DNA of 64,000 nucleotides. It comes from JAFDBW01 sp963723355. GTDB taxonomy: Bacteria > Desulfobacterota > Desulfuromonadia > Desulfuromonadales > BM103. Numbering within the stretch: position 1 is the stretch's first letter; every line of letters starts with the position of its first letter. A model generated the notes under the pieces. It was given only the letters and a program-made list of their open reading frames with translations. It had not been told where the DNA came from and did no database searches. A program made the translations under genes and the position numbers. The stretch covers positions 71,346 to 135,345 of the forward strand of contig CAVRQQ010000022.1 of assembly GCA_963723355.1 (NCBI GenBank), written 5' to 3'. Below, piece after piece: positions 1 through 9,726 of this stretch.

Positions 1-387
1 CGTTATCAGCAAAAGGGCTTCTTCACCGGCATGGTCGGTGACGGAATCAACGATGCACCGGCGCTGGCCCAGGCCGATATCGGTATCGCCATTGGCAGCG
101 GTACGGACGTCGCCAAGGAAACCGGTGACCTGGTCCTGGTAAAGGGTGATATCCGCGATGTTGAGCGCGGCATACGTCTGGGACGGAAAACCCTCGCCAA
201 GATCAAACAGAACCTGTTCTGGGCATTCTTCTACAATGTGATCGGCATCCCGATTGCCGCAGGACTGTTTTATCCCGCTTTCGGAATCATCCTCAAGCCG
301 GAGTTTGCAGGCTTGGCCATGGCCTTTTCCAGTGTTTCAGTCGTGACCAACAGCCTCCTTTTGAAAGGCTATGCGAGGAAGCTTTGA
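1..387 (+). CDS. copA: Cu+-transporting P1B-type ATPase, C-terminal part
   Basis: This is the last 128 residues of a heavy-metal P-type ATPase that pumps Cu+ across the inner membrane; the gene begins before the window. The hinge motif MVGDGINDAPAL of the phosphorylation domain is at residues 11-22 of the visible part. It is followed by the last two membrane helices. These carry the signatures of the Cu+-specific P1B-1 subgroup: N-x6-YN-x4-P (NLFWAFFYNVIGIP) and M-x2-SS-x5-N (MAFSSVSVVTN). The CPC helix and ATP-binding core lie outside the window, so the Cu+ assignment rests on these two helix motifs. Confidence 0.92.
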   Translation, partial: RYQQKGFFTGMVGDGINDAPALAQADIGIAIGSGTDVAKETGDLVLVKGDIRDVERGIRLGRKTLAKIKQNLFWAFFYNVIGIPIAAGLFYPAFGIILKPEFAGLAMAFSSVSVVTNSLLLKGYARKL

Positions 388-512
388 CGACGAGAGCCCT
401 GCGACAAATTTTCTTCACAGTCAAATATTTAATCTCCGATTTTGCGTTTTCACGCGTAATGAGGTTTAATATCTCCTGATGTCGCATCCCCGCATCGTGG
501 TTATGTAATCTT

Positions 513-980
513 ATGACAACCCGACGAAAAACAATCATTGGCGTTATTGGCGCCTCCCAGCCGTCACCGGCAGGGCTTGCTCTGGCCGAATCAGTCGGCC
601 GCGAAATCGCCCGGCGCGGTGCGGTCCTGGTTTGCGGCGGGCTTGGCGGGGTCATGGAAGCGGCGGCCAGGGGCGCGTTCCAGGCCGGAGGTGAGGTCGT
701 CGGTGTTCTCCCCGGACCGGCAGGCGCCTCGGCCAATCCATTTGTCACAATAGCGGTCCCGACCAACATGGGGCACGCCCGCAACGTGATTATTGCCCAT
801 ACGGCGGAAGCTCTGATAGCGGTTGAGGGAGAGTACGGGACGCTTTCGGAAACTGCGATCGGTCTAAAACTCGGCAAGCCGGTTGTCACACTGCCCGGTG
901 CCCAGGAGGTTGCCGGGACGCTCGCCGCCGATTCAGCGGAATCAGCAGTCTCCATTGCATTTGAGAGTTTGAATAGATGA
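513..980 (+). CDS. LOG/TIGR00725-like Rossmann protein
   Basis: A 155-residue protein of the LOG / lysine decarboxylase-like superfamily, closest in layout to the TIGR00725 group. A Rossmann-type start (IGVIGAS) is followed by GGLGGVMEAAARGA near residues 47-60, PTNMGHARN near 85-93, and EGEYGTLSE near 107-115. The last is a variant of the family's PGGxGTxxE nucleotide-handling motif. Some relatives hydrolyse nucleoside monophosphates to a base and ribose phosphate, but the first glycines of the motif are replaced here, so enzymatic activity is uncertain. The stop overlaps the next start (ATGA), indicating translational coupling with the DHH phosphoesterase. Confidence 0.8.
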   Translation: MTTRRKTIIGVIGASQPSPAGLALAESVGREIARRGAVLVCGGLGGVMEAAARGAFQAGGEVVGVLPGPAGASANPFVTIAVPTNMGHARNVIIAHTAEALIAVEGEYGTLSETAIGLKLGKPVVTLPGAQEVAGTLAADSAESAVSIAFESLNR

Positions 981-2026
981 ATCAAAACGTTGGTTGCAAC
1001 CTGAGTCATTCAGAAGAATTTTCAACCGGGATCATCGAATGGTTACGCGGCAAGGGGGCGATTCTGATTGTCACCCATGACCATCCTGATCCTGATGCTC
1101 TTGCCGCATCGTTCGCTCTACAACACCTGATCCTGATCAAGACCGGTCAAACCGCGACGATTGCGTTCGGTGGGGGAATCGGGCGACGTGAAAACCTGGT
1201 CATGGTCAAGCAGCTGGAAATCAAGACGAAGTCGATTGACGAACTCGACCTGGACGCATTCAATGCGGTCTGTATGGTTGATACCCAACCGGAAACCGGT
1301 AATAATTCATATCCGGCAGGCCGACGCATCGACCTGGTCATCGATCATCACCAGATCAAGGAACAGACCCAGGCTTGTCGGTGGGTCGATGTCCGCCCCG
1401 AATACGGCGCCTCGGCAACGATCCTCTTCGAATACCTTCAGGCCCATGAAGTGAAGATCGCGACCAAGCTGGCGACGATCCTCTTCTATGCCATCAAGTC
1501 CGAGACGGAAGACCTCGGCCGCGACTGGAGCAAGTCCGACCGCGATGCCTATATGAAGCTGATGCCGTTGTGCAACAACCGTATCCTGCATGAGATCACC
1601 CGGCCAAAGTCATCGCGGGTCTACTTCAAGTATTTTGAGACCGGCCTCAGGAATGCAAAGATTTACGACAACACCCTGGTCTTCAACCTCTACATTATCG
1701 ATCACCCGGAGATCGTTGCCGAGATTGCCGATTTCCTGATGCGGGTCGAAGGAGTCGAGGTTGTTCTCGGCCTGGGGTGCTACAAAGAAGAAGGCGTCCT
1801 TTCCCTGCGGACCAGCCATCAGGAGACCCACGCCGGGATACTGATGCAGACGATCATCAAGGGGCTCGGTACCGGCGGTGGCCACAGCATGACGGCTGGC
1901 GGTCAGATCCGGCCTCTTGAGGCCGTGCGCGGCAGCCTCGGGGCTCTGGAATACGAGCTGGCCGGGCGACTGCTGGCAGCATTGGGGCGTGAACATACCG
2001 AGCCAACACCACTTGTCGAACGCTAG
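977..2026 (+). CDS. DHH/DHHA1 family phosphoesterase (NrnA-like)
   Basis: A 349-residue DHH-superfamily phosphoesterase, the family that degrades nanoRNA, pAp or cyclic dinucleotide products in the cytoplasm. Metal-binding motifs are in the expected order: THDHPDPDA at residues 33-41, a VDT motif near 107, and the DHH signature in VIDHHQ near 130. The C-terminal DHHA1 substrate domain ends in TGGGHSMTAGG near residue 305. The length fits the NrnA group. It overlaps the preceding LOG-like gene by four bases, suggesting a two-gene unit linked to nucleotide turnover. The exact substrate cannot be read from sequence. Confidence 0.85.
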   Translation: MNQNVGCNLSHSEEFSTGIIEWLRGKGAILIVTHDHPDPDALAASFALQHLILIKTGQTATIAFGGGIGRRENLVMVKQLEIKTKSIDELDLDAFNAVCMVDTQPETGNNSYPAGRRIDLVIDHHQIKEQTQACRWVDVRPEYGASATILFEYLQAHEVKIATKLATILFYAIKSETEDLGRDWSKSDRDAYMKLMPLCNNRILHEITRPKSSRVYFKYFETGLRNAKIYDNTLVFNLYIIDHPEIVAEIADFLMRVEGVEVVLGLGCYKEEGVLSLRTSHQETHAGILMQTIIKGLGTGGGHSMTAGGQIRPLEAVRGSLGALEYELAGRLLAALGREHTEPTPLVER

Positions 2027-2083
2027 CTGACAATCGTTACGTCCGCGTTGACAGCCTGACACATCTGGAGTATAAAACGCGCC

Positions 2084-3163
2084 ATGCCCCGCTTAGCCAT
2101 CCAGTTCTTCAGTCTCCTGCTGTTACTCCTGGTCTTCGTCCCTTGTGCCTCGGCCCTCGTTGAAATCGGCCGTCCCGGCGAGGCTCCCCTGGTCGTCGAA
2201 GATGTTTACCTGCGAGAAGGAACGGCATTTATCTCAATTGATGATGTCCTGGACGCGCTCGAACTGGAAGGCAGATGGGACTCCGTGGCTCATATCTACG
2301 TGATCCGCACACCGCATGGCCGGGCGATTATTTCTCCGGGCAGTCAATTCCTCAAAATCGGCGATAATTTCATTCCGATCAGCCACCGGCCACGTTTTAT
2401 CGACGGCAAACTGCGCGTCTCAGAAGTTTTCCTGTTACGCCAACTTGCCCCGTTGCTGAGCGAGCCGATCTATTACCGTAACCACAACCCGCCCGAACCA
2501 GTCGGCAACGAGGACCCACTCGACCGGCTCTTTGCATTTCTGCTGCGTAAGAAGGAACCGGTTGCAGATGGCAGCAAGTGGGTTGTTTCGATTGATCCCG
2601 CGCACGGTGGTGAAGATTCCGGTTCGCTCGGCACGGATGGCAGTAAAGAGAAGGACATCTCGCTGGCGGTCGGTCAGAGACTGGAAAAGCTCCTCAAGAT
2701 GCACCAGGACGCGCCTGTCGTGATGACGCGCGATGGCGATTATGCTCTCGATATGGAGCGTCGACTGGAAATTGTTGCAGAAGGCCAGGCTGACGTATTG
2801 CTGTCACTGCACGCCGGGGCGTTTTTTTCTGCCGGGGCATCAGGTGTCAACCTTTACGTGCAACCTCAAACGGAGCGGGACGTCCCCGATGGCGTGATCC
2901 AGGAGAACTCCAGCCTCAAGTTTGCCGAGATTCTGCGTCAGGAGTTGAAGCGTAAAGGGTTTGACGTCCACCAGGTCAAAGAACTGCCGGTTTACCCGCT
3001 CGGTCGCGGTGACCTGCCCCGTGTCCTGGTCGAAATGGGTAGCCTGACCAATGGTGTTGATCTGACCTCGCTGCAGGACCCGGCCCGACAACAGGATTTT
3101 GCCCGTGCCCTCTTCGAAGGGCTACAGGCTTTCTTCGACACTTTCTCAGGAGTCTCACAATGA
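2084..3163 (+). CDS. N-acetylmuramoyl-L-alanine amidase (Amidase_3)
   Basis: A 359-residue exported peptidoglycan amidase that cuts the bond between MurNAc and the stem peptide. A cleavable signal peptide covers about residues 1-25 and ends in a hydrophobic run with ASA. Residues about 25-115 form a small beta-rich region resembling copper-amine-oxidase-N or AMIN domains. The catalytic Amidase_3 domain follows, with zinc ligands in DPAHGG (His), KEKD (Glu) and SLHAG (His), and the catalytic Glu in VLVEMGS near residue 318. It overlaps the start of rph by four bases, so the two are probably cotranscribed. It most likely acts in cell separation. Confidence 0.9.
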   Translation: MPRLAIQFFSLLLLLLVFVPCASALVEIGRPGEAPLVVEDVYLREGTAFISIDDVLDALELEGRWDSVAHIYVIRTPHGRAIISPGSQFLKIGDNFIPISHRPRFIDGKLRVSEVFLLRQLAPLLSEPIYYRNHNPPEPVGNEDPLDRLFAFLLRKKEPVADGSKWVVSIDPAHGGEDSGSLGTDGSKEKDISLAVGQRLEKLLKMHQDAPVVMTRDGDYALDMERRLEIVAEGQADVLLSLHAGAFFSAGASGVNLYVQPQTERDVPDGVIQENSSLKFAEILRQELKRKGFDVHQVKELPVYPLGRGDLPRVLVEMGSLTNGVDLTSLQDPARQQDFARALFEGLQAFFDTFSGVSQ

Positions 3164-3897
3164 GTTCATCCCCGCAGCCCCGACATGATGGCCGTGCGCC
3201 GAACCAGCTTCGTCCATTCAAGGTTGAGAGGGGGTTTACCCGCTATGCCGAAGGCTCCGTACTGATCTGCTTTGGCGAAACCCGGGTCCTGTGCAATGCC
3301 TCCGTTGAAGAGAAGGTGCCTCCCTTCATGCGCGGAGAGGGTCGTGGCTGGGTGACCGCGGAGTACAGTATGTTGCCCCGGGCGACCCATACGCGTTCGG
3401 TGCGCGAGGCTGCCCGCGGCAAGCTCGGCGGTCGCACCATGGAGATTCAGCGCCTGATCGGTCGGGCGTTGCGGGCGATTGTCGATTTTGAACTTCTCGG
3501 TGAACGTACGATCGTCGTCGACTGCGATGTGTTGCAGGCTGATGGCGGCACCCGGACCGCAGCAATTACCGGCTCGTGGATCGCGCTTGCCGACGCCGTT
3601 GACAAACTGCTCGCCGACAAAGTCCTCCAGAAGTCACCGCTCAAGGACAGCGTCGCCGCAATCAGTTGTGGCATTGTCGATGGTCAGGCGGTGCTCGACC
3701 TCGACTATGTCGAGGATTCCGGTGCGAGCGTGGACATGAACTTTGTCATGACCGGCGACGGCCGATTTGTCGAAGTGCAGGGCACCGCCGAAGAAGAGCC
3801 TTTCAGTCACGCCGAACTCGATGCCCTCCGGGGGTTGGCTGAAGAAGGCTGCCGGGAATTGGCCCGCTTGCAGAAAACGGCAAGAAACCGGTTGTGA
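3160..3897 (+). CDS. rph: Ribonuclease PH
   Basis: A 245-residue phosphorolytic 3'-5' exoribonuclease that trims tRNA 3' ends and uses phosphate to release nucleoside diphosphates. The N-terminal motif RPFKVERGFTRYAEGSVL, the arginine-rich stretch AEYSMLPRATHTRS, GRTMEIQRLIGRALRA and DADGGTRTAAITG-type motifs (here QADGGTRTAAITG) are all present. The length matches the family (about 240). It is tightly packed between the amidase and rdgB, sharing overlapping start and stop codons with both. The rph-rdgB pairing is common in proteobacteria. Confidence 0.97.
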   Translation: MSSSPQPRHDGRAPNQLRPFKVERGFTRYAEGSVLICFGETRVLCNASVEEKVPPFMRGEGRGWVTAEYSMLPRATHTRSVREAARGKLGGRTMEIQRLIGRALRAIVDFELLGERTIVVDCDVLQADGGTRTAAITGSWIALADAVDKLLADKVLQKSPLKDSVAAISCGIVDGQAVLDLDYVEDSGASVDMNFVMTGDGRFVEVQGTAEEEPFSHAELDALRGLAEEGCRELARLQKTARNRL

Positions 3898-4490
3898 TGG
3901 AACTGGTGGTGGCGACGAGAAATGCCGGCAAGCTCAAGGAGATCCGGCGGTTGCTAGAGTCCCGTGGCATCCGTGTAAGGGGACTCGAAGAGTTCCCCGG
4001 GGCTCCGGATGTCGTGGAAGATGGCGAGACCTTTGCGGAGAACGCGATAAAAAAAGCGGAAGCTGTTGCGCAGTTTACCAGTCTGCCGTGCCTGGCTGAC
4101 GATTCCGGCCTGGTCGTCGATGCACTGCAGGGCCGTCCGGGCGTTCATTCGGCCCGTTTCTCCGGTGCCGAGGCCGACGATCAGAGTAATAATCGCAAGC
4201 TTCTTTATGAAATGGCCGCCGTTCCGGAAATTCAACGGCAGGCGGCGTTCTGCTGCGTCATGGCCCTGTGCATGCCAGGGCAATCGCCGCGCCTTTTTCA
4301 AGGCCGGGTGAATGGCGCGATACTCGAGCGGCAACAGGGTGACGGCGGCTTTGGTTATGACCCGCTTTTCTGGCTGCCCGGCTACAACTGCACAATGGCG
4401 GAGCTGCCTCTTGACACCAAGAACCAGGTCAGTCACCGTGGCCAGGCACTCCGTCAACTTGTCGATTTCCTCACGACCCTGCCAGCGTAA
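3897..4490 (+). CDS. rdgB: XTP/dITP diphosphatase (RdgB/HAM1)
   Basis: A 197-residue house-cleaning pyrophosphatase that hydrolyses XTP, ITP and dITP to monophosphates, keeping deaminated purines out of nucleic acids. Family signatures are ATRNAGKLKEI at the N-terminus, DDSGLVVDAL near residue 68, the PGVHSARFSG stretch, FGYDPLFW near 150 and SHRGQAL near 178. I place the start at the ATG at 3897, which overlaps the rph stop (TGATG). A GTG three bases earlier would add one residue. It is the last gene of this group; the following 336 bases have no gene. Confidence 0.96.
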   Translation: MELVVATRNAGKLKEIRRLLESRGIRVRGLEEFPGAPDVVEDGETFAENAIKKAEAVAQFTSLPCLADDSGLVVDALQGRPGVHSARFSGAEADDQSNNRKLLYEMAAVPEIQRQAAFCCVMALCMPGQSPRLFQGRVNGAILERQQGDGGFGYDPLFWLPGYNCTMAELPLDTKNQVSHRGQALRQLVDFLTTLPA

Positions 4491-4565
4491 GTTCGATCAA
4501 TCTCCCGAAAAAATCCTGAAAGCCGTTTTCTTGGAAAATTTTACTTTATTTTTTCTCAAACGGTG

Positions 4566-4600
4566 TTTAGTATACGAAGGTCATTGTATACAGTATGCAG
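4566..4600. promoter_or_regulatory. Possible operator upstream of sdhCAB (paired GTATAC)
   Basis: The 336-base gap between rdgB and sdhC contains two GTATAC palindromes (4570-4575 and 4586-4591), 16 bases apart. The second sits in the palindrome TGTATACA and is followed by GTATGCA. This arrangement resembles sites of FCD-type GntR repressors or similar dimeric regulators, but I cannot name the regulator. No -35/-10 pair is convincing. The ribosome site of sdhC is a purine run (AAGGGA) just before 4827. Nothing else was recognised in the gap. Confidence 0.3.
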
Positions 4601-4826
4601 TAATATGTGCGGCGGAGCGTGAGAGAGAAGTGGTGTCGGAACGTCGCTCGATGTAACAAGGGATATCAATATGGGTTTGACAAGTCGTTGGCGGGGACCT
4701 CCTCAGTAGGCCGTGCAGGGCGTGTCGTCATGCCTTGGTCTGTCGTGCCGGTCTTGACCGGTTTTTGAGCAGGTTTTCATTCTCGGGTTCTTCTCCACAA
4801 CATCATTTGAGTAAGGGATCAAAATC

Positions 4827-5495
4827 ATGCAACTGACGCAAAGTTCTGTGGGCAGAAAGATCATCATGGCCGTTACCGGCATCGTGTTGGTCGCGTTTGT
4901 TTGTGTGCACCTGCTGGGCAACTCGTCCCTGTTTTTCGGTGCTGACGCAATCAACGCTTACGCGCAGAAGCTGCACAGTCTCGGACCATTCGTCTGGGTC
5001 TTCCGGCTGGTTATGCTGGCAGCTTTTGCCATTCACATCTTTTTCGGGATTCAGCTGACCTTGGAAAACAAGGCCGCGACGCCTGAAAAAAACGTCCAGG
5101 TCAAGCGCCTGAAGACCGGTTTCGGCGCCGAAACCATGGTTATTTCCGGACTGATCCTGCTGGCGTTTGTCATCTACCACCTGCTGCACTTCACCGTTCG
5201 GGTGCCCGGTATGGGTGTTTACGAGATGAACGAGGCGACCCAGATGGTCAACGTCTATACCATGGTAGTCACAGCGTTCATGAGTTTGTTAAAAGTGGCT
5301 ATCTATGTGATCGGCATGGTCTTTCTCTTCCTGCATGTTGGCCATGGTTTCCAGAGTTTGTTCCAGACGATTGGTTTGAGCAACGACAAATCACTTCCGG
5401 TCATGGGACTGCTCAGCAAACTGGTTGCTTTTGTCCTCCTTCTGGGCTACATCTCAATTCCGCTGCTGATCGTCTTCGGCGGCATAAAGTTATAG
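4827..5495 (+). CDS. sdhC: Succinate dehydrogenase/fumarate reductase cytochrome b subunit
   Basis: A 222-residue membrane anchor of the type-B (b558) succinate dehydrogenase/fumarate reductase complex. It carries two hemes b and passes electrons between the iron-sulfur subunit and the quinone pool. Five hydrophobic helices are visible. Histidines suitable as heme ligands lie in VCVHLLG, FAIHIFFG, VIYHLLHF and FLHVGHGFQ. A single five-helix subunit rather than SdhC plus SdhD is typical of Geobacter, Wolinella and Bacillus-type enzymes. It heads the sdhCAB operon, with 12 bases to sdhA. In Geobacter this complex works in both directions. Confidence 0.95.
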   Translation: MQLTQSSVGRKIIMAVTGIVLVAFVCVHLLGNSSLFFGADAINAYAQKLHSLGPFVWVFRLVMLAAFAIHIFFGIQLTLENKAATPEKNVQVKRLKTGFGAETMVISGLILLAFVIYHLLHFTVRVPGMGVYEMNEATQMVNVYTMVVTAFMSLLKVAIYVIGMVFLFLHVGHGFQSLFQTIGLSNDKSLPVMGLLSKLVAFVLLLGYISIPLLIVFGGIKL

Positions 5496-5507
5496 GGGGT
5501 CGATTCA

Positions 5508-7423
<1,916 letters not shown>

Positions 7424-7424
<1 letters not shown>

Positions 7425-8164
7425 TGAAACTCACACTTCACGTATGGCGCCAGAACGGCCCAAATGATAAGGGGAGTATGGAGACTATAGAGGCTCCGAA
7501 CGTAAGCCCCGACCAGTCGTTCCTGGAGATGCTCGACGACGTCAATCAGGCCTTGGCCGTTGCAGGCAAGGATGTCATTGCCTTCGATCACGATTGCCGC
7601 GAAGGGATCTGCGGGATGTGTTCACAAGTCATCAACGGTGTCCCTCACGGCGGCATGGAGCGGACCACGGTCTGCCAGCTGCATATGCGGGAATTCAGCG
7701 AAGGTGACGAAATCTTCATCGAGCCCTGGAAGGCCCGGGCCTTCCCGGTCATCAAGGACCTGGTTGTTGACCGTATCGGCCTGGAGCGGATCATGCAGGC
7801 TGGTGGTTACACTTCCTGTCACACCGGTGGTGTGGCTGATGCCAATGCTATCCTGATTGGCAAGCCGGAAGCTGATTACTCCATGGACGCTGCCGAATGT
7901 ATTGGCTGTGGCGCCTGCGTCGCTTCCTGCCCGAACAGCTCGGCGATGCTCTACACCAGTGCCAAGGTTGCCCAGCTTGCAGTTCTGCCGCAGGGCAAGA
8001 TCGAAGCTGCTCGCCGGGTCAACGCGATGACTGAAGCCGCCAAGGAGAATGGCTTCGGCAACTGCACGAATCATTATGAGTGTCAGGCGTCCTGTCCCAA
8101 GGGCGTGGATGTCAAGTTCATTGCCAAGCTGAACCGTGAATACATGAAGGCTCTTATCAAATAG
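7424..8164 (+). CDS. sdhB: Succinate dehydrogenase/fumarate reductase iron-sulfur subunit
   Basis: A 246-residue subunit that carries electrons from FAD to the cytochrome b anchor. The [2Fe-2S] ligands are in CREGICGMC (Cys58, 63, 66) plus a later Cys in TVCQLHM. The ferredoxin-like half binds the other clusters through CIGCGACVASCPNSS and the CTNHYECQASCPKGV stretch. It is the last gene of the operon and is followed after 26 bases by a strong intrinsic terminator, so sdhCAB is a closed transcription unit. Confidence 0.97.
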
Positions 8165-8190
8165 TCTGACCTGTCTCTGTGTTGATCAAA

Positions 8191-8219
8191 GGGCGACCCT
8201 GAGGGTCGCCCTTTTTTTT
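8191..8219 (+). terminator. Rho-independent terminator of sdhCAB
   Basis: A perfect inverted repeat GGGCGACCCT / AGGGTCGCCC (8191-8200 and 8202-8211) is followed by eight T residues. It ends the sdhCAB transcript. Confidence 0.95.
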
Positions 8220-8330
8220 GTTTTTCAGCCTCACCTCGAAAGGGGCTTGGCTTTTTCGACTAATTTATTTTTGAAATTGCATCTAAAATATACCTCATAG
8301 CCCAAGTAATAGTAATTGCCTGCAATGTAA

Positions 8331-8378
8331 GAAAACCGCCGATCCGATGATTGAGGGTGTTCGAGTTTTATATAATGT
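8331..8378. repeat. Degenerate direct repeat, copy 1 (upstream of Sel1 gene)
   Basis: This 48-base stretch aligns without gaps to 9145-9192, with 36 of 48 identical bases by hand count. The shared core is a near-palindrome around CGATCNGANGATYG followed by an AT-rich TTATATA. The two copies bracket the Sel1-repeat gene. The rest of the 8165-8494 gap holds only the sdh terminator and the AT-rich leader of the Sel1 gene. Confidence 0.5.
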
Positions 8379-8494
8379 TGATATTTAACAGGCGACTTGC
8401 TTTCGATGATACTGTCGTACTCTTTTGAGGACGGTTGTATTATGTTATCCTTTGTCGGTGACAAATCCCTGGATGGATTTTCAAAGGGGAGGCC

Positions 8495-9085
8495 ATGCAA
8501 AAAATCCGAATCGTTCTGTTTCTTTTCGCCTTCGTGATGCTGGCATCCTTTGCCGTCTCCAGCAACTTTGAAGAAGCCCTTCAAGCTCATGATTCCGGGG
8601 ATTTCAAAACAGCGCATAAACTCTGGCTCATTGAAGCTGAACAAGGCGATGCTGCCGCTCAAGTCAATCTAGGGGTTATGTATAACCTGGGCAATGGAGT
8701 GCCACAAGATTACAAAGAGTCGGTCAAGTGGTATCGTCTCGCTGCTGAGCAGGGGAATGCGCAGGCTCAAACCAGCCTGGGGATCATGTATAACCTGGGC
8801 AAAGGTGTGCCACAAGACTACAAGGAGTCTGTCAAGTGGTTCCGCCTGGCTGCTGAGCAGGGAGATGCACATGCTCAATACAATCTTGGGCTTATGTATT
8901 TAAATGGTTATGGCGTCGTGCAAAGTTATGAAGACGCCTATGCCTGGTGGGTTGTCGCTGCTGCTAACGGCAGTGAAGGTGCCAGTGGAAATATGAGAGT
9001 TGCCCAGGAGGGGCAAATGACGCCCAAGCAAATCGAAAAAGGTCAACAGTTGGCCAAAGAGATTTGGACAAGGTTCGGCAATTAG
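8495..9085 (+). CDS. Exported Sel1-repeat (TPR-like) protein
   Basis: A 196-residue protein with a signal peptide (hydrophobic residues about 5-22), then Sel1-type repeats of 36 residues. The repeats begin near residues 54, 90 and 126, each with the pattern LGVMYxxGxGVxQDYxxxxxWxxxAAExG. The first two copies are also nearly identical at DNA level in 108-base units, a sign of recent internal duplication. Sel1 proteins act as protein-protein scaffolds in the envelope or periplasm; no partner is evident. The ribosome site is the AGGGGAGG run just before the start. The gene stands alone between two degenerate repeats. Confidence 0.88.
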   Translation: MQKIRIVLFLFAFVMLASFAVSSNFEEALQAHDSGDFKTAHKLWLIEAEQGDAAAQVNLGVMYNLGNGVPQDYKESVKWYRLAAEQGNAQAQTSLGIMYNLGKGVPQDYKESVKWFRLAAEQGDAHAQYNLGLMYLNGYGVVQSYEDAYAWWVVAAANGSEGASGNMRVAQEGQMTPKQIEKGQQLAKEIWTRFGN

Positions 9086-9144
9086 AGCCTGCTCTTCCAA
9101 GATAAAATTCCTCCAGATTGTCACTAAACTTCCCTGAAAAAGGA

Positions 9145-9192
9145 GAAAATCCCCGATCAGAAGATCGAGGTCTTTCGTGTCTTATATATGGT
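9145..9192. repeat. Degenerate direct repeat, copy 2 (downstream of Sel1 gene)
   Basis: Second copy of the element at 8331-8378. Here the core CGATC-AGAA-GATCG (9154-9167) is a perfect hairpin. The copies are 814 bases apart and carry the Sel1 gene between them. Confidence 0.5.
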
Positions 9193-9199
9193 GACATGC

Positions 9200-9244
9200 A
9201 AAAAAATACCCCACAGTCAGGAGGGGGGGGGACTGTGGGGTATT
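9200..9244 (-). terminator. Strong intrinsic terminator pointing to the minus strand
   Basis: Perfect 14-bp inverted repeat: 9205-9218 pairs with 9231-9244, with a 12-base purine loop (9219-9230, mostly G). The A run at 9200-9206 becomes a T run on the minus strand, so it terminates leftward transcription. No leftward protein gene lies to its right before 9727. Confidence 0.7.
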
Positions 9245-9336
9245 CCGGGTAACGGGTTATGCGGAAGTTACGATCGCGGTTGTTGCAGACCCGTTTTCCA
9301 CAACAACTCTTTGTTGCTTACAAGATACAGGTCTGC
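9200..9336 (-). ncRNA. Candidate structured small RNA on the minus strand
   Basis: Read on the minus strand this interval forms nested structure and ends in a terminator. A 7-bp stem pairs 9330-9336 with 9285-9291. Inside it lies the hairpin CAACAA/TTGTTG (9301-9306 with 9311-9316). At the 3' end is the 14-bp terminator stem with a T run. No protein frame fits. The upstream side (9340-9390) is AT-rich, but I could not find a good -35/-10 pair, so the 5' end is a guess. It could also be a leftover structured leader. Confidence 0.35.
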
Positions 9337-9726
9337 TCTGTATAAATAAACGTGAGGACTCGTAAAAAAAATGACCCTATGCAACGAAAATCATCTGTGC
9401 AAAAACACAGTCCTATGCTCTGTTAGACATCCTGAATGTGCCTATGTATAAGATGCCCGTTTTCGTCTCAGCGATGGTGAAAAATAAGTACGACTCCAAG
9501 TTGCCCGGGAGCCATATCTTTTTTCAACTGCAAATTCAGCCTGAGCCAACACTGTACAGAATGTCGACAGAATGAAGATACAGATGATTCACCAACCACC
9601 TGCTCTTTTCTGTATTTTTGACCGGACCAAATGTCACGCAAGGATAAAAATAAACAGATTGGTGGTGGTCTTCCTGTTTCCACAAAGGTCTTTATGGTTT
9701 AAGCTGTATGGGCGAGGTGAATATCC
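9337..9726. other. Intergenic stretch without a recognised gene
   Basis: About 390 bases between the structured region and the SDR gene. Base composition is more AT-rich than the flanking genes. Short frames on both strands lack start sites and homology I could recognise. The ribosome site of the next gene (GGGCGAGG) lies at its right end. Confidence 0.4.

Noticed and set aside
8600..8900. Regular 108-base DNA repeats that might suggest a CRISPR-like array
   Set aside because: They are in-frame Sel1 protein repeats; there are no unique spacers and no cas genes.
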